In this document: piece after piece, positions 56,238-64,000 of the stretch
Numbering within the stretch: the first letter of the stretch is position 1
Layout: each line of letters begins with the position of its first letter
NCBI GenBank assembly: GCA_963706425.1
Contig: CAVPMN010000020.1
Location: forward strand, 2,147,041-2,211,040
Reading direction: 5' to 3'
DNA: 64,000 nucleotides
From: CAVPMN01 sp963706425
GTDB taxonomy: Bacteria > Actinomycetota > Acidimicrobiia > Acidimicrobiales > Acidimicrobilacustridaceae
Notes under the pieces: generated by a model
Database searches by the model: none
Seen by the model: the letters and a program-made list of their open reading frames with translations, nothing else
Told to the model about the DNA's origin: nothing
Position numbers and translations under genes: made by a program

Positions 56238-57160
56238 TGTCGTCGTCGTCGGCGTCGCATCGCTACCGGTCCGCGGACGAGGACAGCGCGCGATGGGCCG
56301 GCTTCGACTTTCGTGCCGGCGACATCGTGATCAGCACCCGTTCGAAGCACGGCACCACGTGGCTGCAGATGATCTGCGCGCTGCTCGTGTTCGAGACGGC
56401 CGACCTGCCCGCGCCGCTCGCCGAGCTGTCGCCTTGGCTCGACTGGACCATCGAGCCCGTCGACTCGGTACACGCCCGGCTGGCTGCGCAACAGCACCGG
56501 CGGTTCATCAAGACCCACACCCCACTCGACGGCGTGCCGCTCGACCGGCGTGTCACCTACGTCGTGGTGGCGAGGCATCCGCTCGACGCCGCGGTGTCGC
56601 TCTATCACCAGGGCGCCAACCTCGACCGGGCACGCCTCGCCGAGCTCAGCGGGGCGCCGATGCCGACCGGCAACGGTCGGCCACCGCTGCACGAGTGGTT
56701 GGTCTCGTGGATCGAGTGGTCGGGCGACCCGCAGCGCGAGCTCGACTCGTTGCCTGGTGTGATGTGGCATCTCGGCGATGCCTGGGCTCGCCGCCGCGAA
56801 CCGAACGTGGTGCTGGTGCACTACGACGACCTCTGCGCCGATCTCGACGGGGAGATGCGTCGGCTGGCGACCGAGCTCGGCTTCGTCGTCGACGAGCAGC
56901 GCTGGCCGGCGTTGGTCGAAGCGGCCCGCTTCGACACGATGCGAGCCGCGGCCCCCCGGTTGGCTCCCGACCCGGCCGGTGTGCTCGAGGACCCGACCGC
57001 GTTCTTCCGCCGAGGAGGGCCCGGGGCCGGGCGTGAGGTGCTCTCGGAGCACGAACTGACCCGGTACGAGGAGCGAGCTGCGGAGTTGGCCGCTCCTGAC
57101 CTGTTGGCGTGGGTGCACCACGGCCGCTCGGCCCTCGGGGATGACAGGATGGGTGGATGA
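56237..57160 (+). CDS. PAPS-dependent sulfotransferase
   Basis: 307 residues. 5'-phosphosulfate loop STRSKHGTTWLQ near residue 35, the 3'-phosphate site VVVARHPLDAAVSLYH near 108 and the end motif RRGGPGAGR near 260. Cytosolic sulfotransferases of this type transfer sulfate to hydroxyls of small molecules. Acceptor unknown. Ends with an ATGA overlap to the SRPBCC gene. Confidence 0.88.
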   Translation: MSSSSASHRYRSADEDSARWAGFDFRAGDIVISTRSKHGTTWLQMICALLVFETADLPAPLAELSPWLDWTIEPVDSVHARLAAQQHRRFIKTHTPLDGVPLDRRVTYVVVARHPLDAAVSLYHQGANLDRARLAELSGAPMPTGNGRPPLHEWLVSWIEWSGDPQRELDSLPGVMWHLGDAWARRREPNVVLVHYDDLCADLDGEMRRLATELGFVVDEQRWPALVEAARFDTMRAAAPRLAPDPAGVLEDPTAFFRRGGPGAGREVLSEHELTRYEERAAELAAPDLLAWVHHGRSALGDDRMGG

Positions 57161-57631
57161 GCGACGAGCGCATCGAGGTGCAACGCACCATCCCCGCCAG
57201 CCCGGCCGACATCTTCCGGGTGTTGTGCGACCCCCAGGGCCACGTCGCCATCGACAGCTCCGGGATGCTGATGGACGCGTCGGGCGACCCCGTCGACAGC
57301 CGTCGGCGACTCGTTCGTGGTGCACATGGATCGCGAGGCGCTCAACGACTATCCGCTCGGGCTCTACGACGTGACCGTCACAATCGTGACCTTCGAGCAG
57401 GACCGCGAGATCGCATGGGAGGCCGCCGGGCAGATGGATCCGCCGATCGGGCACGTCTACGGCTACACGCTCGAGCCGGTCGACGGCGGCACGGTGGCGA
57501 CGTCCTACTACGACTGGAGCGACATCCACCCGGTGTGGCGCGAGGCCGACATCTTCCCGATCCTGTCGGACGGGGCGCTGCGCGCCACGCTCGGCATCCT
57601 CGACCGCACCGTGCGCCGGGGGACGATCTGA
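57157..57631 (+). CDS. SRPBCC/polyketide-cyclase-like protein (one frame break)
   Basis: About 157 residues. N-terminal RTIPASPADIFRVLCDP is typical of the START/Bet v1-like fold that binds hydrophobic small molecules. The frame changes near 57305, like one extra base, before VGDSFVVHMD. Coupled to both neighbours by overlaps, so it may bind the sulfotransferase's substrate. Confidence 0.8.
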
Positions 57632-58074
57632 TGCCGACGCCTTCGTTCGAACAGCTCGTGCAGTTCCGCGTCGACTACGTCGAGTCGTGGAACACCGGTG
57701 ACAAGGACCGCTTCGCGGCCAACTGGCGCCAGTTCCTGCGTGACGACGATGCCTTCGAGATGCACGACCCGGTCGGCACGCCGGTGAAGCGGGGACTGGT
57801 CGAGTGCGCGCTCGACCCGTTCGACCTCTGGCAACCGGTGGTGCGGTTCAACGTGCCGAAGGAGACGTTCTTCGTGTGCGGCAACGAGATCGCCTGGGTG
57901 ATGGAGAACATCTTCGACGATGCGGGCACCGAGGTGCGTTCGGCCAGCATCGAGAACTACCGGTTCAACGACGATCAGTCGGTCACCATCCGCACCTGGT
58001 ACGTCGTGCCGACGGGTGGCCCGCTCGGCGAGCAGATGGCTGACTACCTCCCCGAGGGCGGCCCCAACCAGTAG
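57631..58074 (+). CDS. SnoaL-like (NTF2-fold) protein
   Basis: 147 residues. Helix-rich start (FRVDYVESWNTGDKDRFAANW), then strands FEMHDPVGTPVKRG and QSVTIRTWYVVPTGG. Family members are small isomerases or hydrolases. Third such gene in the window. Its ATG overlaps the preceding TGA by one base. Confidence 0.8.
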   Translation: MPTPSFEQLVQFRVDYVESWNTGDKDRFAANWRQFLRDDDAFEMHDPVGTPVKRGLVECALDPFDLWQPVVRFNVPKETFFVCGNEIAWVMENIFDDAGTEVRSASIENYRFNDDQSVTIRTWYVVPTGGPLGEQMADYLPEGGPNQ

Positions 58075-58095
58075 GGGCGGTGACTGCTCGCCGCC

Positions 58096-58641
58096 TCAGC
58101 GCCGGCCACGGATGCCGAGCCGGCGGGCTGCTCGGTCCGCCGCGTCAGGGCCGGCGAGCTGGCGCAGGAGCAGCAGGCCGTCGAGCACGGCGATGGCCGT
58201 CTCCGCCTCGGCGCGGCGCCGGGGGGCAGTGCCCTGGAGGAACTCCGAGGTCCAGGTGATCCAGGTCTCGACGAGCTGGCCGACGAGGGTCTGGTAGGGC
58301 TCACGGCCGGCGACGGCGAGCCCGTTGGCCTCGAAGAAGAGGGCGAACACCGGATCGGCGTCGGGATTGGCCAGTAGGGGCCAGGCGGCCCGCAGGAGCT
58401 CGCGGTGGTCGGCGGCCGGGGCGGCGAACGCCGGGGCCAGCGTCTCCTGGAGCTGGCCGGCCATGGCGAACAGCACGGCGCCGACGAGGTCGTCCTTGGT
58501 GGGGAAGTAGTAGACGACGGTGCGATCGGCGATGCCCAGCCGTTTGGCCACCCGGGCATAGGTGAGCCGGCTCAGCCCTTCCTCGAATGCAGCCGCCAGC
58601 GCGGCTGCGAGGACCTCGTCTTTGTCGTGCCGGTGACCCAT
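58096..58641 (-). CDS. TetR-family regulator
   Basis: 181 residues from ATG 58641. N-terminal helix-turn-helix LTYARVAKRLGIADRTVVYYFPTK (residues 27-50) and a helical ligand domain. Divergent from an alpha/beta hydrolase. The shared 87-bp region has two GTAGT-N4-ACTAC palindromes, likely its own operators. Effector unknown. Confidence 0.9.
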   Translation of the reverse strand: MGHRHDKDEVLAAALAAAFEEGLSRLTYARVAKRLGIADRTVVYYFPTKDDLVGAVLFAMAGQLQETLAPAFAAPAADHRELLRAAWPLLANPDADPVFALFFEANGLAVAGREPYQTLVGQLVETWITWTSEFLQGTAPRRRAEAETAIAVLDGLLLLRQLAGPDAADRAARRLGIRGRR

Positions 58642-58653
58642 CGGGGGTTGATT

Positions 58654-58667
58654 GTAGTGAGCACTAC
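58654..58667. promoter_or_regulatory. TetR operator, site 1 (GTAGT-N4-ACTAC)
   Basis: GTAGTGAGCACTAC, perfect palindrome in the five outer bases on each side. It lies 13-26 bases upstream of the TetR start. The left flank ATT continues the palindrome shared with site 2. Confidence 0.7.
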
Positions 58668-58679
58668 GGTTATGGTTAT

Positions 58680-58693
58680 GTAGTAATCACTAC
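58680..58693. promoter_or_regulatory. TetR operator, site 2 (GTAGT-N4-ACTAC)
   Basis: GTAGTAATCACTAC has the same half-sites as site 1; the centres are 26 bp apart. The right flank AAT mirrors the left flank of site 1. It lies 36-49 bases upstream of the hydrolase ATG. Confidence 0.7.
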
Positions 58694-58728
58694 AATCTGA
58701 CGAGTACTTCCTGACGAGTGGAGGCCCG

Positions 58729-59610
58729 ATGTCCACGCTCACGCCCACTGCCGCCAGCGACCTGTTCCGCCAGGCGCCCGACCGCTTCCTCGACGTCGGC
58801 GAGGGCGAGGCCGCTTACCGCCGGGTCGGCCGCGGGCCCGACGTCCTCTTCGTGCACGGTTGGCCGGTGAGCGGGGCCACGTTCCGCACGTTGCTCCCGA
58901 TGCTGAGCGAGCACGTCACCTGCCACGTGATCGACCTCCCCGGCGCCGGCGACAGCCGGTACGGCCCGCAGACGACCCTGTCGATCGACCAGCACATCAT
59001 CTCGGTGCGGCGGGTGGTCGACCAGCTCGAGCTCGACCACGTGGCGGTGGTCGGCCACGACAGCGGTGGGCTGATCGCCCGTCACGCGCTGGCTGGCGAT
59101 CCCCGCGTGCGGGCCATGGGCTTGTTGAACACCGAGCAGTCGAAGGGGTTGAGCTGGCGCTTCCGCTCGTTCGTCGCCGTGAGACACGTGCCGGGCATCG
59201 GTGGCCTGCTCGGGTGGGTCGCCGGTCGACCGCGCCTGCGTCGCCAGAAGCTCGTGCTCGGCGACGCGTTCGCCGACCGGTCGCTGCTCGACGGTGAGTT
59301 CGACGAGTTCTTCCTCGCGCCCTGGCACGCCTCGTCCGAGCGCCAGGCGGCGGCCGCGAAGGTGCTGCGCAGCTTCCATCCGCGCTACGTGCACGAGCTC
59401 GGCGCGCTGCACCGCCGCATCGACGTGCCCGTTCAGCTCGTCTGGGGCGATCGCGATCCGTTCTTCCCGCTGTCGTGGGCCGAGGAGATGGTGGACACCT
59501 TCCCCGATGCCCGACTCGCGGTGATCAACGGGGCCGGTCTGTTCTGTCACGAGGAGCGTCCGGCCGAGGTGGCTCAGGCTTTGCTGCCTGTGTTGGTGGG
59601 CGACCGTTGA
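58729..59610 (+). CDS. Alpha/beta hydrolase, epoxide-hydrolase/dehalogenase-like
   Basis: 293 residues. Nucleophile elbow GHDSGG has aspartate in place of serine (near residue 107), the feature of haloalkane dehalogenases and epoxide hydrolases; HGWPVSG forms the oxyanion side, a final histidine lies in LFCHEERP. Controlled in all likelihood by the divergent TetR protein. The substrate is unknown. Confidence 0.85.
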   Translation: MSTLTPTAASDLFRQAPDRFLDVGEGEAAYRRVGRGPDVLFVHGWPVSGATFRTLLPMLSEHVTCHVIDLPGAGDSRYGPQTTLSIDQHIISVRRVVDQLELDHVAVVGHDSGGLIARHALAGDPRVRAMGLLNTEQSKGLSWRFRSFVAVRHVPGIGGLLGWVAGRPRLRRQKLVLGDAFADRSLLDGEFDEFFLAPWHASSERQAAAAKVLRSFHPRYVHELGALHRRIDVPVQLVWGDRDPFFPLSWAEEMVDTFPDARLAVINGAGLFCHEERPAEVAQALLPVLVGDR

Positions 59611-59726
59611 AAGTAGAAGGCTCGGACTCGGTCAGCGTCGTCGTAGGGGGCCTCGAAGTGCGCCACGCGACCGGGCGCGGCCTGCTCCCGTTGCCGAGCA
59701 GGTGCTACGACTTGGCGCGCCGACGG

Positions 59727-62019
59727 TCACCGGAGCTGGTTGTCGACCTGGATGTCGCCGAGGTCGAGGCGAAGCTCGTCCGTCCCAGGTCCACGCCACC
59801 GTCCGGTCGGGGAGCCCGATCAGGCCGGCGGACGTCCGTCCCGGTCGGCGGGCGCCAGCCCGCGGAGGGTGAGGTGGTCGGTGGGCTGCTGGTCGACGTG
59901 GTCCATGGCCGGTCCGAGGGCGATGACGCCTCCGTCGCGGATCCACAGGGGGATCTGGTCGATCGGGCTGCTCGACTGTCGACCCACCGAGGCCCGTCGA
60001 CGATCTCGTCGGTCCACCAGTCGAGCCATCGGCCCTCGGGCAGGTAGGCGCGGCGTCGGCCGGAGGGATCGAGCTGCGGGGCGACGAGCAGGTGCTCGCC
60101 CAGGAGCCACTGGTCGTCGACGTGCCAGGTGGTGGGGTCGTCGGGGAACTCGATGACGAGCGGACGGGCCATCGGGAGCCCGGCGGCGGCGCTGCGGTGG
60201 GCCTCACCGGTCAGGTACGGGAGCAGCTGGTAGCGCAGCTCGAGTGCGGGGCGGATGGCGTCGAGCGTGTCGGGCGGGAGCGTGTCGAGCTCGCGGGTGC
60301 CGGTGCCGTGGATGCGGGCGTGGGACAGCAGGAGACCGGCCTGGACCCAGCGCACGAGCAGGTCGCCGCCGACGGGGTCGACCGAGACGAAGCCGCCGAT
60401 GTCCTGGCTCCAGAAGCTGAATCCGGACGCGCCCATGGAGAGCCCGGCGGCGAACTGGGGGCCGAGGTTGTCCCAGTTGGCGGAGGAGTCGCCGCCCCAG
60501 TGGAGGGGGTAGCGCTGGCTGCCGGCCCAGGCGGACCGAGCCCAGATGATCCACTCGCCGGTGGCGTCGTGGGTGGCCTCGGCCACGGCCCGGTTGTAGA
60601 GCAGCGGGTACTGGTTGTGGGCGAGGTGGCCGGGGGTGCCGTCGTGGTAGACGCCGTCGATCGGGGGCCTGCTCGCCGAAGTCGGCCTTGATGGCCGCGG
60701 CGCCGAGGTCGTGGAGGCGACGGAGGTGGCGCTGGTAGACGGCGACGCCGTCGGGGTTCGTGAAGTCGATGCAGCCGACGCGGCCCTGCGAAGCCGGGCG
60801 TGTAGCAGAGGCCGATGTCGTAGAGGCCGCCGTCGGGGTGTCCGACGAAGCCTCCGACGGCGTCGATCTCGTCGAAGAGCGCGGACCCCTCCGGGATGTA
60901 CGGGAGCTGCCAGAGCGAGACCTTGACGCCGAGGTCGCCCATCTCGGCGAGGAACCCGGCGGGGTCGGGGAACCGCTCGGCGTCGAACTCGAGGTCGCAG
61001 CGCCAGTCCTCGGCGTACCAGTGGGTGTCGAGGTGGAGCGACGTCCATCGGTAGGCCGGCGGTCGCGGTAGCGGTGGACGATGTCGAGCGCTTCCTCGGC
61101 CGAGGTGTAGCTGATCTTCGACTGCCACCAGCCGAACGACCACCGTGGGGGCACGTGGGCCTTGCCGGTGAGGGTCGTGTAGCGGTCGAGGATCGTCTTC
61201 GGGGTCGCCGACGAACACGTACTGGTCGAGGTGGTCGTCCTCGATGGCGACCTGGAGGTCGGCCGCGTTGCGGCTTCCGACCCAGGCGGTGGTGCGGGCA
61301 GTGGTGTGCCAGAAGACGCCGTAGCCGTGGGTGGTCCAGAAGAACGGGATGTTCTTGTAGGCCCGAGGGGTGGTGGTGCCGAGTGGCCTCGACCATGTCG
61401 AGATCGATGGTCTGGCCGGACTTCTCCAGCCGTCCGAACTGCTCGCCGAAGCCGAACACGGCCTCGCCCGGGCGCAGCGCATACGTCTCGGTGGCCAGGC
61501 GGTGGCCGTCCGACGGTGGTCGAGACGCCGGTCGGGTGGGTGTCCCAGTTGCCCCACAGGTTCTTCTCGGGGCCGCCGAGCCGGCAGACGCTCGTTCCCG
61601 TCGTGGTCGCGGATCGTGATGCATCAGCGGCGACCGGTCGACCTCGCAGGACCGCCGCCGCGGTGGTGATGGTGACGGCGTCGTCCGACTCGGCGACGTC
61701 GACGACCGACGGGGCGGGCAGGCTGCCGACGACCATCGCCGAGGACCGGTCCGGGAGGGGGCCGGGTGCGTAGCGGACCCGGAACACGTCGTCGGCGACG
61801 ACGTCGACGCGAAGGGTCCCTTCGGACGGCGTCGACGGTGAACGGTTCGTGACCCTCCCAGTCGGTGAGCGAGGCGCTGACCGCGTCGCTGGTGGCGAAG
61901 GTGACGTGGCGGTCGCCGGTCTCGCGGAGCGCCACCCGTTCCACGTGGCCGCGGACCAGGGCACGGCGCTCGAGCGCTCGGGTGACCATGCCGCCGTGGG
62001 TGGTGGCACCGTCTTGCAC
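59727..62019 (-). pseudogene. Glycoside hydrolase family 31 alpha-xylosidase-like, many frame breaks
   Basis: About 765 residues when rejoined, but read in at least nine pieces. In order: FGFGEQFGRLEKSGQTIDLD, WSFGWWQSKISYT, LHLDTHWYAEDW, LPYIPEGSAL, IKADFGEQ (nucleophile), WARSAWAGSQRYPLHWGGDS (acid/base), and a C-terminal DELRLDLGDIQVDNQL. Order and catalytic residues match YicI-like alpha-xylosidases. Nearly every frame change behaves as one inserted base, so low-quality sequence is as likely as real decay. GTG 62019 is the probable start; ATG 61989 is possible. Confidence 0.75.
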
Positions 62020-62291
62020 GGGAAGGAACCTCGGCTTCGACTCGGTCGGACCCGGCGAGATTAGCCAGCCGGTGACGGCAACCCAGTGGCGGTGTACGGC
62101 GAGGTGCGTACGTATGCTCCCCATGGCACCAAAGGCAGAACCCGGCGGCAGCCGAGTTCTACGAGCGATTCGGCCTCTCCCGTTGTCCGACGAATCCGCT
62201 GGATCCGATGATCACCGTCGCCGACGTAGAAGCATCGATGTGAACGTGTGTGGTGAACCGTCGATCTCCATCACCTCTAGCCCTCGAGGCG

Positions 62292-63608
62292 CTATGTCGG
62301 CGTCGCCATCAGTTGAGCGGCTTCGGTCAGTGATCGGTCGAGGATCTCGACCGCGGTCCGGACTTCGTCCTCACTGATGATGAGCGGCGGCTCCAGCCGG
62401 ACGACACGCGGGTTGTTCAGTGTGAAGGCCGCGGACATCCCGTGCTTGAGCATCTGCATGACTGTCAGCTCGGCCACCTCGTCCGTAGCGAACTCCACAC
62501 CGATCATGAGCCCTCGCCCGCGAGTCTCGACGACGAGGTCTCGATGCTTGGCCTGCATCTCACCCAGCAGCTTCAGCATGAGCGCTCCACGGTCGCGGGA
62601 GCGAGCCACGAGATCCTCGTCCTGCACGACCCGGACGGCTGCGAGGCCCGCGGCACATGCCAAGGGATTGCCGCCGAACGTGGAGGTGTGCATCAGCGGG
62701 TTCTCGGAGAACACCTTCTCCCAGACCAACGCTGTTCCCATGGTCGCGCCGATCGGCATGATGCCCCCGCCGAGTTGCTTCGCCAGCGTCATGATGTCGG
62801 GGGCGACGCCTTCGTGGTCGCAGGCGAACATGGTCCCAGTGCGCCCGATGCAGGTCTGCACCTCGTCGGCGATCATAAGGGCGCCGGTGCGGTCGCAGGC
62901 CTCGCGGATCGCCCGGAGGTAGCCGTCGGGGGGCACGTGGACGCCACCCTCGCCCTGGATCGGCTCGACGATGATCGCAGCGGTCTGGTCGTCGATCGCA
63001 GCGACGGCGGCGGCCGTGTCCCCGTAGGGGATGAACTCGACGCCCGGCATCAGCGGCTCGACGCGGGTGCGGTACTTCTCGCGACCGGTGGTGGCGAGGG
63101 CGCCGAGGGTCTTGCCGTGATAGCCGCCGACCGTGGAGACGATCCGGCTGCGACCGGTTGCGACCTTCGCGAACTTGAGCGCCGCTTCGACGGCTTCGGA
63201 GCCGGAGTTGCTGAAGAAGCTGTACTGCAGCCCCGCCGGCGCGATCGACGCCAGCTCTGCGGCCAGATCGGCAGCCGGCTTGCTGAAGAAGGCTTTGCCG
63301 CTCATGGCGAGCGAGTCGAGCTGATCCTTGACGGCCGCCACGACGACGGGGTGGCGATGCCCGAGCGCGAAGGTGCCGTAGCCCCCGAGGCAGTCGAGGT
63401 ACCGGTGACCTTCGTGGTCCTCGATGTAGCAACCCTCGCCGTACACCTCGACACCGAAGCCGACGAACGACAGGAACTCTGCGAGGTAGGGGTTGACGTG
63501 ATTCCTGTACTTGTCGACGACGTCGTGTAGATAGGCGTCCGCGTCGGCGATCTGGGGGCGGCCCGGCGCAGCTGTGGCAGAGCCTTCCTGCGCCGCTGGT
63601 TCGCTCAT
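62292..63608 (-). CDS. Class III aminotransferase (ornithine/putrescine type)
   Basis: 438 residues, PLP-dependent. PLP phosphate region NSGSEAVEAALK near residue 135, the aspartate of IADEVQT near 250 and the lysine of TLAKQLGGG near 280. Length and N-terminal extension resemble putrescine or acetylornithine aminotransferases. AAGGAG lies 10-15 bases before the ATG. No amine pathway genes adjacent. Confidence 0.9.
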   Translation of the reverse strand: MSEPAAQEGSATAAPGRPQIADADAYLHDVVDKYRNHVNPYLAEFLSFVGFGVEVYGEGCYIEDHEGHRYLDCLGGYGTFALGHRHPVVVAAVKDQLDSLAMSGKAFFSKPAADLAAELASIAPAGLQYSFFSNSGSEAVEAALKFAKVATGRSRIVSTVGGYHGKTLGALATTGREKYRTRVEPLMPGVEFIPYGDTAAAVAAIDDQTAAIIVEPIQGEGGVHVPPDGYLRAIREACDRTGALMIADEVQTCIGRTGTMFACDHEGVAPDIMTLAKQLGGGIMPIGATMGTALVWEKVFSENPLMHTSTFGGNPLACAAGLAAVRVVQDEDLVARSRDRGALMLKLLGEMQAKHRDLVVETRGRGLMIGVEFATDEVAELTVMQMLKHGMSAAFTLNNPRVVRLEPPLIISEDEVRTAVEILDRSLTEAAQLMATPT

Positions 63609-63767
63609 GCGCTAGCTCCTTCGGGACTCTGACGACGAGAGCCGGACCTCTGGCAGTTCGGTCTCCATATGTCTACACTACGCGCTCGTGGAGTCAGCAG
63701 TCGCGGCGGCGAGCCCGATGAACTCTGATTGCCGGTCGCTGGGCGCCTGAGTCGTGCTCCTCGCTCG

Positions 63768-64000
63768 ATGACGGAGGGGAAGAACGACGCCGATCGACGA
63801 CCAGGTCGCCTGGTGCGCCTCGCTGACCGCCTCCGTCGGCGGACGGCGCCGCTCGAGCGGCGTGCTCTGCAGTGGTTCGAGCCGCGGAGGTCGACGCGGG
63901 CGGTCGACCTCGCCGCTTCGTTCTACCAGCGTGACCGGGAGCAGTTCGCCGCGGTACTCGGCGCCGCCATTGCGCTTCGCCTGTTCCTGTTCATGGTTTA
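63768..64000 (+). CDS. YihY/BrkB-type membrane protein, N-terminal part
   Basis: A reading frame from ATG 63768 runs to the window edge, giving 77 residues. After a basic leader (RLVRLADRLRRR), FYQRDREQFAAVLGAAIALRLFLFMV matches the start of YihY/BrkB family membrane proteins, which have six helices. The rest is outside the window. Confidence 0.6.
   Translation, partial: MTEGKNDADRRPGRLVRLADRLRRRTAPLERRALQWFEPRRSTRAVDLAASFYQRDREQFAAVLGAAIALRLFLFMV

Overview
The window is a GC-rich, densely coded chromosomal segment of an actinomycete. Nothing in it looks like a plasmid, prophage, insertion sequence or CRISPR array. Markers of the phylum are the fhaA-fhaB-pstP-ftsW-pbpA-pknB block followed by trpG and crgA, the diheme qcrC-qcrA-qcrB with ctaC/D/E/F, ctaE next to qcrC, a flavin/F420-type LLM oxidoreductase, and a KimA-like permease beside two TrkA proteins. 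These gene orders match Mycobacterium. The single-copy pknB, missing pknA and general gene content make a deep-branching lineage such as Acidimicrobiia a reasonable guess, but that is inference.

Layout. 1-5.7 kb: molybdopterin oxidoreductase, then a translationally coupled CYTH-CHAD/ParA pair, a UBP-type zinc finger and a HEAT-repeat protein. 5.8-17.4 kb: metabolic genes (cyclopropane synthase, GluQRS, amidase, lipoprotein hydrolases, aldo-keto reductase, LLM enzyme) ending in a large PAP2-like/pseudokinase/flippase membrane protein. 17.3-22.8 kb: a small HD hydrolase resembling single-domain alarmone hydrolases, a secreted coiled-coil glucosaminidase, and several small proteins including an RNA polymerase alpha-CTD look-alike. 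22.9-24.8 kb: SulP transporter whose 3' end overlaps a tRNA-Leu(CAG). 24.9-33.2 kb: the cell-wall growth and division signalling cluster. 33.4-37.1 kb: thiolase and long-chain acyl-CoA ligase sharing a divergent control region. 37.2-44.9 kb: the complete cytochrome bcc-aa3 branch in two divergent operons. 45-50.5 kb: PRC-barrel, PIG-L deacetylase, histidine phosphatase, glucose-6-phosphate dehydrogenase and GH15. 50.5-55.6 kb: potassium transport block. 55.6-59.6 kb: AlkB-like, sulfotransferase, SRPBCC and SnoaL-like genes, then a TetR/hydrolase pair with two clear operators. 59.7-64 kb: a shattered GH31 gene, a class III aminotransferase and the start of a BrkB-like membrane protein.

Sequence quality. 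At least eleven genes, including probably essential ones (ftsW, pbpA, pknB, ctaF), are interrupted by frame changes. Almost all behave as one extra base, without a shared motif. The simplest reading is residual insertion error in a long-read assembly, not gene decay. Such genes are annotated over their full span with the breakpoints stated.

Regulatory and repeat structure of note: a homologous hairpin repeat placed about 20 nt after the stop codons of the thiolase and acyl-CoA ligase genes; a 24-bp perfect inverted repeat overlapping the qcrB stop; two TCCACA-N3-TGTGGA palindromes beside crgA; a 20-bp palindrome upstream of thiolase; and paired GTAGT-N4-ACTAC operators between the TetR gene and its divergent hydrolase.
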